NCBI GenBank assembly: GCA_017511185.1
Contig: JAFWLF010000004.1
Span: forward strand, 1-53,496
Source: RGIG5612 sp017511185
GTDB taxonomy: Bacteria > Bacillota > Clostridia > Lachnospirales > Lachnospiraceae
DNA length: 53,496 nucleotides
Direction of reading: 5' to 3'
A program made the position numbers and the translations under genes. The notes under the pieces are model-generated. The model did not search any database. It had not been told where the DNA came from and saw only the letters and a program-made list of their open reading frames with translations. Shown piece after piece: positions 8,678 through 16,775 of this stretch. The first letter of the stretch is position 1. Each line of letters starts with the position of its first letter.

Positions 8678-8686
8678 TGTTAAAAT
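8678..8686 (+). promoter_or_regulatory. Extended -10 promoter for ddl-murF
   Basis: TG at 8678-8679, one base, then TAAAAT at 8681-8686 form an extended -10 (TGTTAAAAT) just after the recG stop. It would start transcription near 8693. No good -35 is visible, as is normal for this class. Confidence 0.55.
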
Positions 8687-8718
8687 CTATCTAATTAATA
8701 TAGAAGGATGGGCAGAAT

Positions 8719-9726
8719 ATGAAAATAGTCGTTCTTTGCGGCGGAATCAGTACAGAAAGAGAGGTTTCACTTCGTACTTCCACAAAGGTTTCCGCTGCGC
8801 TGGCACTCAGAGGGCATCAGGTTGTAATGATCGACGTGTTTTTTGGAGAAGAAAAGCTCCCGTCTTTTTATCTTCCAATGGATTTTACGGCGAAAGCTGA
8901 TGAGTACAGAAGCAAAAACGATCTGATCACACCGGAATTGATCGCAAAAACCGGCTTGTTTGGACCAAATGTCGTTGAAATCTGCAAAGAGGCAGATATT
9001 GTCTTTATCGGACTGCATGGTGCGAACGGCGAAGACGGAAAGGTGCAGGCATTCTTTGAAAAAGAAGGGATTAAATTCACTGGTTCTGATTCCGTCTCCA
9101 GTGCACTGGCAATGAGTAAGGAAAAGACGAAGGAGATCGTTGCGAAACATATTCGTATGCCGAAAGGAATCGTACTCCATAAGGGCGAGACAGAATCGAC
9201 AATAAAACCTCCTTGTATCATCAAACCAAGTAATGGCGGATCCAGCGTCGGTGTTATGATCGTAAAAGAAGGGGATGATTTCCAAAAGAATCTGGAAACC
9301 GTTTTTGAATATGATGACACCGCTATCGTTGAGGAGTTTGTGGAAGGCCGTGAACTGACACAGGCAGTATTTGATGGAAAAGCTCTTCCTCCGGTTGAGA
9401 TCTGTCCGGATGAAGATGAATGGTACGATTATTCTAATAAATACAATGGAAAAACAAAGGAAATCTGTCCGGCAAATATTCCGGAAAGCGTTTTGAAGGA
9501 GATGTCTGAAAAATCAGTCCGCTTTGGAGATCTGCTTGGACTGGATGTTTATTACCGTATCGATTATCTGTTGGATAAAAATGGCGCTCTTTATGCGTTG
9601 GAGGCAAATTCTTTGCCTGGAATGACAGACACATCCCTGGTGCCGCAGGAAGCAGAAGCTGTCGGAATGGATTATCCAACGCTCTGTGAAAAGATTATAG
9701 AAGTATCACTCAGGAAGTATCAGTAA
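8719..9726 (+). CDS. ddl: D-alanine--D-alanine ligase
   Basis: An ATP-grasp enzyme of 335 residues that joins two D-alanines for the peptidoglycan stem peptide. The N-terminal GGISTEREVSLRTS loop binds the first substrate, the centre carries KPSNGGSSVGV, and the C-terminus has EANSLPGMTDTSLVP with the metal-binding Glu/Asn. The ATG has AAGGATGGG upstream. Its stop overlaps the murF start by one base (TAATG), so the dipeptide is made alongside the ligase that attaches it. The residue that separates D-Ala-D-Ala from D-Ala-D-Lac ligases was not resolved by eye. Confidence 0.94.
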   Translation: MKIVVLCGGISTEREVSLRTSTKVSAALALRGHQVVMIDVFFGEEKLPSFYLPMDFTAKADEYRSKNDLITPELIAKTGLFGPNVVEICKEADIVFIGLHGANGEDGKVQAFFEKEGIKFTGSDSVSSALAMSKEKTKEIVAKHIRMPKGIVLHKGETESTIKPPCIIKPSNGGSSVGVMIVKEGDDFQKNLETVFEYDDTAIVEEFVEGRELTQAVFDGKALPPVEICPDEDEWYDYSNKYNGKTKEICPANIPESVLKEMSEKSVRFGDLLGLDVYYRIDYLLDKNGALYALEANSLPGMTDTSLVPQEAEAVGMDYPTLCEKIIEVSLRKYQ

Positions 9727-11105
9727 TGAAGAATGTTACATTAAGACAATTACAAAAAGTAACGATGGGACGCCTTTTCCACGCCGCAGGTGTGATGGAT
9801 GTGGAGATCAGTGCCATTGTTTCTGACAGCAGAAAGGTTCGGGATGACTGCCTTTTTATCTGCATCAAAGGAGCAAAAGCAGATGGGCATGATTTTGCAC
9901 AGACTGTGATCGAGAATGGCGCTTTGGCAGTAGTATCTGAGAAGGAGCTTCCAGGCTTTGAAGGACCTTATCTTTTGGTTGATTCTACTTTTGAGGCTAC
10001 AAAAGCAATTGCGCAGTATTATCGGGAGCAGCTGGATGTTGTTTTTATCGGTGTGACTGGCAGTGTAGGAAAAACCAGTACGAAAGAATTCATCGCAGAA
10101 GTATTAAGCAGACGCTATCGTGTTCATAAAACACAGGGTAATCTGAATAATGAATGGGGTGTTCCGTTTACCATTTTCCGGATCAAAGAAGGAACAGATG
10201 TTGCTGTCATTGAAATGGGCATCAATCATTTTGGCGAAATGGACCGTCTTGCAAAGATGGTACAGCCGGATATCGTCGTTATGACCAATATCGGGCAGAG
10301 TCATTTGGAGTTTTTGGGAAGCAGAGATGGAATTTTGAAGGCAAAAGCAGAAGTATTCCATTATCTTTCCGACGACGGTAAAGTGGTCCTGAATGGAGAT
10401 GACGATAAATTATCCCTGATCAAAAGTGTAAAAGGAATCCGCCCGCAATTATTTGGTTTTGGCTCACAGAATGATGTCTGTGCAGAGAATGTTGTGCTTC
10501 ACGGCATTAAGGGCAGTTCTTTTGATATCGTGATGCGGGATCATGGCGGAAAGCTTTCCATGCGGATCAATTTACCAGTTCCTGGAAAACAAATGATCTA
10601 TAATGCTTTGGCAGCATATCTGGTTGCAGTTAATATGGATCTTTCTCCGATTCAGATCAAGGAGGCGTTAGAGCATCTTTCCACCGGTATGGCCGGCAGA
10701 AATAATATCGTAAAAACTGACCGTTACACTATTTTAGATGACTGCTACAATGCTTCGCCGGCATCTGTTGAATCTGCAGTGGATGTATTGAAACTGACAG
10801 ACGGAAGAAAAGTCGCTATTTTAGGTGACATGCTGGAATTAGGAGAAGATACGGAAAAATATCATTATCAGGTTGGAAAATATGTGGCAGAAGCAGGAAT
10901 CGATCTGATCATTTGTGTAGGTCCGATTAGTGAGAAGATGCAGCTTGGAGCTAAATTGAGTACTGACAATGAAGTGCGTCATTTTATTAATGTCGATGAC
11001 TGCATCCGTTTCCTGCCGGATCTTCTGCGCAGAGATGATAATATTCTGGTCAAGGCTTCTCACTCTATGAATTTTTCAAAGATTGTTGATTTCCTGAAAT
11101 CATGA
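9726..11105 (+). CDS. murF: UDP-MurNAc-tripeptide--D-alanyl-D-alanine ligase
   Basis: A Mur ligase of 459 residues that adds D-Ala-D-Ala to the UDP-MurNAc tripeptide in the cytoplasm. The N-terminal domain has VSDSRKV, the ATP site is GSVGKTSTKE (near residue 112), and the central domain has GNLNNEWGVPFTIF, the MurF-type nucleotide-site continuation. The C-terminal domain begins around DDCYNASPASV. It is coupled to ddl upstream and overlaps the next gene by four bases (ATGA). Confidence 0.95.
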   Translation: MKNVTLRQLQKVTMGRLFHAAGVMDVEISAIVSDSRKVRDDCLFICIKGAKADGHDFAQTVIENGALAVVSEKELPGFEGPYLLVDSTFEATKAIAQYYREQLDVVFIGVTGSVGKTSTKEFIAEVLSRRYRVHKTQGNLNNEWGVPFTIFRIKEGTDVAVIEMGINHFGEMDRLAKMVQPDIVVMTNIGQSHLEFLGSRDGILKAKAEVFHYLSDDGKVVLNGDDDKLSLIKSVKGIRPQLFGFGSQNDVCAENVVLHGIKGSSFDIVMRDHGGKLSMRINLPVPGKQMIYNALAAYLVAVNMDLSPIQIKEALEHLSTGMAGRNNIVKTDRYTILDDCYNASPASVESAVDVLKLTDGRKVAILGDMLELGEDTEKYHYQVGKYVAEAGIDLIICVGPISEKMQLGAKLSTDNEVRHFINVDDCIRFLPDLLRRDDNILVKASHSMNFSKIVDFLKS

Positions 11106-12166
11106 AAATCATCACAGCACCTGCGAAACTGCATGGAGAACCTCAAATTGAAAGCATTGCGCCGAAAGGTGACATGCTTCTTTTTGACATAGAAACAACA
11201 GGATTGAGCAAGGTAAAAACCCAGACGTATCTGATCGGATGTGCATTTTATGAGAATGACAGTTGGATGATCCGCCAGTATCTTGCGGAAAGTGCACTGG
11301 ATGAAAGAGAGATCCTGGAAAGTTTTTTCCAATTTGCCTCCGGTTATCAATATCTGGTGCATTTTAACGGGGATGGTTTTGATATCCCTTATTTGGACTT
11401 TAAACAGGAATTCTACGGTTTAGGGTTTGATTTCACCCGGTTTCACAGTGTGGATATTTATAAATATGCCAAGCCGCTGCGAAAGCTGCTGGACCGGAAA
11501 AGCCTGAGCCAGAAATCAATCGAAGAATTCCTGCATATTGACAGAGAAGACCAGCTGAACGGCGGCCTTCTGATCCCATATTATTATGAATTCGAGCGTA
11601 CCGGAGATCCGAAAGCGGAAGAGCTTCTTTTACTGCATAACTTTGAAGATGTGCAGGGAATGCTGGAGATTCCTGCTATCCTGAAGTACTTATCCATTTT
11701 GGACGGCGCTTTCACGTTTGATCATCTGGAGACCTCATCGGGCTATGCAATACTGACGTTTCAATTAAATGATGAAATGCCTGTACCATTTGAAAGATCA
11801 GATGAGAAACAGGATGTGATCGTCTGTGCGGAAGGACACATGCTGCAGATCAGCATTCGGATGTTTGAAGGGACTGCCAGATTCCCGCTGGAAGATGTAG
11901 AGAATTATTACTATTTACCAGCTGAAGATAAAGTGATCCATAAAGATGTTGCGCAGTTTGTTGACCGGCAGTACAGGAAGAAAGCAACAAAAAAGAACTG
12001 CTTTTTAAAAAAAGAAGGGAGCTTTCTCCCGCAGAACCATCCGTATTTTCAGCCTGCTTATATGGTGGAAGGCGATAAAAAAAGATCCTACTTTGAATTA
12101 AGTCAGATTGCCGATGCAGATCAGGAGCTGTTGACAGAATATGCTCTTGATATCATCAACAGTTAA
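11102..12166 (+). CDS. YprB-like RNase H-fold nuclease
   Basis: A protein of 354 residues with a DEDD-type exonuclease fold. The first catalytic motif is LLFDIETTGL near residue 30, followed by a second acidic motif in HFNGDGFDIPYL and a final block around LLLHNFEDVQGML. This matches the YprB family of ribonuclease H-like proteins; the cellular substrate is unknown. The C-terminal third (after about 240) is poorly conserved and may bind a partner or nucleic acid. It is translated from an ATGA overlap with murF. The promoter of the rnf operon lies inside its last codons. Confidence 0.8.
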   Translation: MKIITAPAKLHGEPQIESIAPKGDMLLFDIETTGLSKVKTQTYLIGCAFYENDSWMIRQYLAESALDEREILESFFQFASGYQYLVHFNGDGFDIPYLDFKQEFYGLGFDFTRFHSVDIYKYAKPLRKLLDRKSLSQKSIEEFLHIDREDQLNGGLLIPYYYEFERTGDPKAEELLLLHNFEDVQGMLEIPAILKYLSILDGAFTFDHLETSSGYAILTFQLNDEMPVPFERSDEKQDVIVCAEGHMLQISIRMFEGTARFPLEDVENYYYLPAEDKVIHKDVAQFVDRQYRKKATKKNCFLKKEGSFLPQNHPYFQPAYMVEGDKKRSYFELSQIADADQELLTEYALDIINS

Positions 12167-12175
12167 AGATATAAT
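12147..12175 (+). promoter_or_regulatory. Promoter of the rnf operon
   Basis: -35 TTGATA (12147-12152), a 17-base spacer and a perfect -10 TATAAT (12170-12175) lie across the 3' end of the YprB gene. The predicted start is near 12182, and the leader has a short AACCC/GGGTT hairpin before the ribosome site AGGAA. Confidence 0.75.
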
Positions 12176-12222
12176 CTCATGGTATGTTTTGAACCCCGTT
12201 ATGGGTTATTTAGGAACAATTC

Positions 12223-13506
12223 ATGGCTGTACTGACATTCCGTGGCGGTGTGCATCCGCCGCGAAATAAAAAAATAACTGCAAATAAACCTGCTAAAGAC
12301 TGCTACACCAGAGGAGACGTCAGTTTTCCGCTGTTTTTTCATCATGGTCTGCACGCGCGTCCGGTCGTAAAAGGCGGCGAATGGGTCAGTGCGGGAACCC
12401 TGATCGCAAAAGCAGATGGTTACGTTTCTGCAAATGTGCATTCTTCTGTTGCAGGTATCGTAAAATATGTAGATTTTGATACGATCGTGATTGAAAACGC
12501 GGGTGAGCTGCATGAAGAACCGCGTCTTTTGACACGGCATTATACATTGATGGAACCACAGGAGATCATCGATCTGATCCGTGAAGCAGGTGTCGTTGGT
12601 ATGGGCGGAGAAGAAGGCTATCCGACGCACATCAAACTTTCACCGGAAGACCCGGAGAAGATCCGTTATGTGATCGTCAATGGATGTGAATGTGAACCGT
12701 ATCTGACCTGTAATTTCCGCAGACTGATCGAAGAACCTGACAAGATCGTAGAGGGTCTGAAGATCGTTCTGCAGTTGTTCGATAATGCCATGGGTATTAT
12801 CGCGATCGAAGATGACAAAAAATCTGCTGTTATTAAAATTAAAAATTATCTGTTGGATGAGCCGCGGATCCGCACCCGGATGCTTTATACCAAGTATCCG
12901 CAGGGGGCCGAACGTCAGCTGATCTATGCACTTACTAAAAGAAAACTAAATTCACAGATGAATCCATCTGATGCCGGTATCCTGGTCTTGAACGTGGAAA
13001 CTATTTACGCAATTTGGAAAGCGGTGGTAGAAGGCAGACCGTTGATCAGCCGTATGGTTACTGTGGCTGGCGATGCTATTAAAAACCCGGGCAATTTCAG
13101 GGTCAATATCGGTACGAATATTCAGGAATTGATCGCTGCAGCCGGTGGATTTGTTGCTCCTCCGGAAAAAGTGATCATCGGCGGGCCGATGACAGGAGAA
13201 TCTGTACTGGATCTGGATCGGCCTGTTACAAAAGATACAAATGCGATCCTGGCTTTCCGATCGGATCCTGTTATCCGTGTGCATCAGACAAACTGTATTC
13301 ATTGCGGAAGATGCATGGAAGTCTGTCCAAGTAATTTGATTCCTACAAAGCTGGCTGATTATGCAGCTCTGGGCAGAACAGACTTTTTCCGGGACAACGA
13401 TGGCATAGAATGTATCGGATGTGGTTCCTGCTCATATATTTGTCCGGCAAAGCGGAGCCTGGCAGAAATCATTGTTTCCATGAAACGGATGATGACGAAC
13501 GAATAA
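12223..13506 (+). CDS. rnfC: Rnf complex subunit C (ferredoxin:NAD oxidoreductase)
   Basis: A peripheral subunit of 427 residues that carries the NADH/FMN site and links it to the membrane complex. The N-terminus has the family signature FRGGVHPPRNK, and the Gly-rich GVVGMGGEEGYPTHIKL is the flavin/NAD-site loop. Two 4Fe-4S motifs lie near the end: C358-C361-C364-C368 and C397-C400-C403-C407. It is the first gene of rnfC-D-G-E-A and has its own promoter. The complex couples electron transfer from reduced ferredoxin to NAD with pumping of Na+ or H+. Confidence 0.95.
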   Translation: MAVLTFRGGVHPPRNKKITANKPAKDCYTRGDVSFPLFFHHGLHARPVVKGGEWVSAGTLIAKADGYVSANVHSSVAGIVKYVDFDTIVIENAGELHEEPRLLTRHYTLMEPQEIIDLIREAGVVGMGGEEGYPTHIKLSPEDPEKIRYVIVNGCECEPYLTCNFRRLIEEPDKIVEGLKIVLQLFDNAMGIIAIEDDKKSAVIKIKNYLLDEPRIRTRMLYTKYPQGAERQLIYALTKRKLNSQMNPSDAGILVLNVETIYAIWKAVVEGRPLISRMVTVAGDAIKNPGNFRVNIGTNIQELIAAAGGFVAPPEKVIIGGPMTGESVLDLDRPVTKDTNAILAFRSDPVIRVHQTNCIHCGRCMEVCPSNLIPTKLADYAALGRTDFFRDNDGIECIGCGSCSYICPAKRSLAEIIVSMKRMMTNE

Positions 13507-13525
13507 AGAAACAGGAATAGTAGAT

Positions 13526-14464
13526 TTGAACGAAAACACGAAACTGAGAATATCATTTTTCCCACATATCAGAGATAAGGCTTCTACAAGCCGTATCATG
13601 CTGGATGTAGCGATTGCGCTTCTACCGGCCTGTATTTTCGGTGTGTTTAATTTTGGCTGGTATTCACTTCTGTTGATTCTTGTCTGCGTAGCAACCTGCG
13701 TAGTCCTGGAGTTTTTATGGGATGTTCTTACAAAAAAGAAAATGACGATCCGCGATCTGAGCGCAGTCGTTACAGGCATGATATTATCCCTGAATCTTCC
13801 GCCGAAACTCCCATTATGGATGGCTGCAGTCGGGTCTGCTTTTGCGATCGTGATCGTTAAACTGCTTTTTGGCGGCTTAGGACAGAATTTTATGAATCCT
13901 GCCGCTGCAGCAAAGTGCTTTTTGATGATCTGTTTTACCGGACAGATGAATCTTTTTGTCTATCAGGGAGTCTTGAGTACGACACCTTTAGATGTATTGC
14001 GTGCAGGCGGCAGTGTTGATCTTCTGCAGCTGTTTTTAGGTAATACCTCCGGCTGTATCGGCGAAACTTGTGCAATTGCTTTAATCATAGGAGCAATTTA
14101 TCTGTTTATCCGGAGAATCATTGATTTCAGGATACCTCTTTGTTACTTGCTCGCTGCATTCATCTATATAGCAATTTATTCCCTGGTGACTCGTGGCGGA
14201 ATCGATTTTACACTGATCGGCGCACATATGCTTGGCGGCGGCATGCTGCTGGGGGCCTTTTTCATGGCAACTGATTATGTGACCAGCCCGGTTTCCCGTC
14301 CGGGAAGAATGATCTATGGTGCTTTAGTAGGAGCATTGATCTGTACGTTCCGCTTATTCGGATCTACAAATGGCAGCATCTGTTACGCCATTATTTTAAG
14401 CAACCTTGTTGTTCCGCTGATCGAGCGGATCACCCGAAGAAAGACCTTCGGAAAGGAGGCGTGA
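13526..14464 (+). CDS. rnfD: Rnf complex subunit D
   Basis: An integral membrane subunit of 312 residues with about nine hydrophobic segments. The NFMNPAAAAKCF segment is typical of RnfD/NqrB. The usual covalent-FMN threonine site, TPL after a small-residue stretch, appears as STTPLDVL near residue 155, so flavinylation by ApbE is plausible. The start is TTG at 13526; a weak AGGAA lies 13 bases upstream and no ATG is available at the conserved N-terminus. It lies 19 bases after rnfC. Confidence 0.93.
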   Translation: MNENTKLRISFFPHIRDKASTSRIMLDVAIALLPACIFGVFNFGWYSLLLILVCVATCVVLEFLWDVLTKKKMTIRDLSAVVTGMILSLNLPPKLPLWMAAVGSAFAIVIVKLLFGGLGQNFMNPAAAAKCFLMICFTGQMNLFVYQGVLSTTPLDVLRAGGSVDLLQLFLGNTSGCIGETCAIALIIGAIYLFIRRIIDFRIPLCYLLAAFIYIAIYSLVTRGGIDFTLIGAHMLGGGMLLGAFFMATDYVTSPVSRPGRMIYGALVGALICTFRLFGSTNGSICYAIILSNLVVPLIERITRRKTFGKEA

Positions 14465-14468
14465 CAGA

Positions 14469-15083
14469 ATGAAGATCAATAAAAATCTATGGTTCCTTAT
14501 TATTCCAATCTTCTGCATTGCTCTGATCACAGGGTCTTTCTTCTATACGCGCGGGATCATCAAGGCAAATGAAGCGGCAAAAGCAAATGGAGTGATTGCG
14601 GATGTATTTCCGGATGCTGTCCGCTATTCGGAGGCAACCTATAATAAACGGTTTCTTGCTCTTTATCTGGAAGAACAAGGATATGAAACAACGGATGTGG
14701 TCGTTGATCATGTTGTTTACGCCAGAAATGAACAGAATGCAGTGAAAGGATTGATCGTCTACGTTAACTGTTATAAGAAATTTGGAGGTCTGATCCAAAT
14801 GGCAGTTGGAATTCAGAATAACGGGACGATCAATGGTTATACGATCCTGGATATTTCTGACGCAAAAGGCCTGGAAAGTAAAGTTAAGGAAGATGATTTT
14901 AAAAATCAGTTTATCGGAAAAAATGTTTCCGCATTTGTGCTTTCTGATGAGCCGCATAATGATGCAGAAATAGAAGCACCAAATGGGGCAAGAGATGCGT
15001 CCGGTACAGTTGTTAACGGGATCAATACAGCTATCATTACTTTGGAATTTATTGACGAGAGTATGGGAGGATTGTTGGAGTGA
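14469..15083 (+). CDS. rnfG: Rnf complex subunit G (FMN-binding)
   Basis: A subunit of 204 residues with one N-terminal membrane anchor (residues 8-28) and an outward-facing FMN-binding domain containing GGLIQMAVGI and DAKGLESKV. The covalent flavin motif, normally Ser/Thr-Gly-Ala-Thr, reads S178-G179-T180-V here: the Ala is missing while the target Thr may be kept. The rest of the domain fits RnfG. The ATG follows GGAGG four bases after rnfD, and the stop overlaps the GTG of rnfE. Confidence 0.9.
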   Translation: MKINKNLWFLIIPIFCIALITGSFFYTRGIIKANEAAKANGVIADVFPDAVRYSEATYNKRFLALYLEEQGYETTDVVVDHVVYARNEQNAVKGLIVYVNCYKKFGGLIQMAVGIQNNGTINGYTILDISDAKGLESKVKEDDFKNQFIGKNVSAFVLSDEPHNDAEIEAPNGARDASGTVVNGINTAIITLEFIDESMGGLLE

Positions 15084-15688
15084 AAGAGAAAAAAGACAAC
15101 ATCTTCCGAAGATTATATTACGGCTTGTGGAAAGAAAACCCGACCCTGGTATTGTGCTTGGGTCTTTGTCCGACTCTTGCTGTTTCCACGACCGCTGCAT
15201 ATGCACTTGCGATGGGTGCATTTACTACAGCTGTGCTTATCCTGACGAATGTATTTGTTTCTGCCCTGAAAAAGATCATTCCGAAAGAACAAAGATTACT
15301 AGGTTATCTTTTACTGGCTGCCAGCTTCACTGTGGCAGGTCAGTTGTTCCTGAAAGCATATTTTCCTGATTTCAGCGAAGCGCTTGGTATTTTTGTCCCA
15401 TTGACAGCTGTTAATGGAGTTATTTACGATCGTGCGGAAAGATGTGCGTATGTAAGCAATCCGGGGCTTGCTTTATTTGATGGAATTGGTACGGGTATTG
15501 GCTACACGTTTATTATTACATTGTTAGGTGCGATCCGTGAGATTATTGCTTTTGGCACCATTTTTGGTATTCGTCTGATCCCTGCTGACTATACCATATC
15601 GTTCACGGCTCTGGCTCCTGGCGCCTGCATCATTTTAGCCTTTATTATGGCTTTGGCAAATAAGATCAGAGGAGGGCACAGGTCATGA
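15080..15688 (+). CDS. rnfE: Rnf complex subunit E
   Basis: A membrane subunit of 202 residues with six predicted helices. It belongs to the RnfA/RnfE/NqrD/NqrE group, two inverted homologous subunits that hold a 2Fe-2S centre between them. The conserved LGLCPTLAVSTT near residue 30 and a second-half Cys region (VNGVIYDRAERCAYVS) are visible. The start is GTG, within a GTGA overlap with rnfG; GGAGG lies upstream. The next gene starts in an ATGA overlap. Confidence 0.94.
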   Translation: MKEKKDNIFRRLYYGLWKENPTLVLCLGLCPTLAVSTTAAYALAMGAFTTAVLILTNVFVSALKKIIPKEQRLLGYLLLAASFTVAGQLFLKAYFPDFSEALGIFVPLTAVNGVIYDRAERCAYVSNPGLALFDGIGTGIGYTFIITLLGAIREIIAFGTIFGIRLIPADYTISFTALAPGACIILAFIMALANKIRGGHRS

Positions 15689-16263
15689 CAAAGTTATTCT
15701 ATGCTGCCATTATTGCTGCATTTGTAAATAACCTGGTCCTTACTCAGTCTCTTGGCATGGACAGTTTTATCCGTAATTCCAAAGATATTGCAACTTCTGT
15801 CCGGATTGCAGTCAGTGTATTGATCGTCACAGTCGTGTCTTCCCTGATCACATGGCCGATCGGAAGATATGTCCTGGATAAACTGCAGATATCATTTCTG
15901 TCGACGATACTATTCCTTCTGGTAGAAGCTGCGCTGGTATGGTTTGTCCTTTTTGTTATGAAGAAGATAAGTGTTCATTTGTACGATCACTACAAGGAAC
16001 TCCTGGCCCTGGTCATTATTAACAGCGCAGTTCTTGGAATTATTCTGAACAATGTGGAAGTTGGTTATAGTTTTATCCGAAGCACTGTTTTCAGTATTTT
16101 TGGCGGTGTAGGCTTTGGAATTGCCATGATCCTGATGGCAGGAGTAAGAGAAAAAATCAAATATAACGATATCCCGGGACCATTTGAAGGGGTACCGATC
16201 CTTTTAGTAACAGCCGGCTTGATGTCGATTGCCTTTTATGGGTTTACCGGATTGTTATTATAA
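15685..16263 (+). CDS. rnfA: Rnf complex subunit A
   Basis: A six-helix membrane subunit of 192 residues, homologous to RnfE. It starts MTKLFYAAIIAAFVNNLVLT, the typical RnfA beginning, and has the mid-protein NSAVLGIILNNV, where RnfA usually has a Cys (NCAVLG); a Ser stands at that place here. The gene overlaps rnfE by four bases. In other clostridia rnfB follows; here the operon stops, with 86 bases before an unrelated CBS gene. Confidence 0.93.
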   Translation: MTKLFYAAIIAAFVNNLVLTQSLGMDSFIRNSKDIATSVRIAVSVLIVTVVSSLITWPIGRYVLDKLQISFLSTILFLLVEAALVWFVLFVMKKISVHLYDHYKELLALVIINSAVLGIILNNVEVGYSFIRSTVFSIFGGVGFGIAMILMAGVREKIKYNDIPGPFEGVPILLVTAGLMSIAFYGFTGLLL

Positions 16264-16266
16264 AAC

Positions 16267-16337
16267 TTGAGAAATAAGAAGGCTTTTAGTATAATTATTT
16301 GGCATGTTTTTGAAATAAGTACGATTGGAAACATGCC
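16267..16337 (+). promoter_or_regulatory. Promoter and 5' hairpin of the CBS gene
   Basis: -35 TTGAGA (16267-16272), 17 bases, -10 TATAAT (16290-16295). The predicted +1 is about 16302, at the start of a perfect 9-bp stem: GGCATGTTT (16301-16309) pairs with AAACATGCC (16329-16337), ending immediately before the ribosome site CGGAGGA. The leader therefore folds into one hairpin next to the ribosome site, which could set mRNA stability or translation. Confidence 0.72.
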
Positions 16338-16349
16338 CGGAGGAATAAA

Positions 16350-16775
16350 ATGAACATTCTTGCATGTCTGACACCGAAAAGCGATGTCGATTATGTTACG
16401 GATGAAGCTACTTTATTTAAAGTATTGCAAACGATGGAACACCGGAATTTTTCCGCGATCCCGATCATTGATAAAAAAGGAAGATACATTGGAACGATCA
16501 CATCAGGTGATATTCTGGGATGTATCAAAGAAAACTTTAATTTATCCGTAAAAGACTCAGCTAAGTTCCCTGTTCGTAATGTTAGAAGGACAAGGGATTA
16601 TAAAGCAATTGGAGTTCATGCTGGATTCGAAGAAATCCTGGACAAAGCTGTAAATCAGAATTTTGTACCGGTCGTGGATGATGAAGAAATATTTGTCGGG
16701 ATCCTGACCAGAAAAGAAATCATGAAATGGATGCATGAGGAATATACACGCGAGCATCCGGAGGGAGGAAAATAA
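16350..16775 (+). CDS. CBS-domain pair protein
   Basis: A protein of 141 residues made of two CBS motifs (about 8-60 and 75-135), with no catalytic domain. Typical segments are FSAIPIIDKKGRYIGTITSGDIL and its repeat NFVPVVDDEEIFVGILTRKEIM. Such stand-alone pairs usually bind adenine nucleotides (ATP, AMP, c-di-AMP) and act as sensors; the ligand here is unknown. It has its own promoter, and its stop touches the tyrS start, so the two are co-transcribed. Confidence 0.85.
   Translation: MNILACLTPKSDVDYVTDEATLFKVLQTMEHRNFSAIPIIDKKGRYIGTITSGDILGCIKENFNLSVKDSAKFPVRNVRRTRDYKAIGVHAGFEEILDKAVNQNFVPVVDDEEIFVGILTRKEIMKWMHEEYTREHPEGGK

Noticed and set aside
8767..9320. Two overlapping minus-strand open frames opposite ddl
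   Set aside because: Both are antisense to a clear enzyme gene and have Cys/Phe-rich nonsense composition.
16264..16349. A missed rnfB gene after rnfA
   Set aside because: The gap is 86 bases, holds a promoter and hairpin, and the next gene is a CBS protein without ferredoxin-type cysteines.
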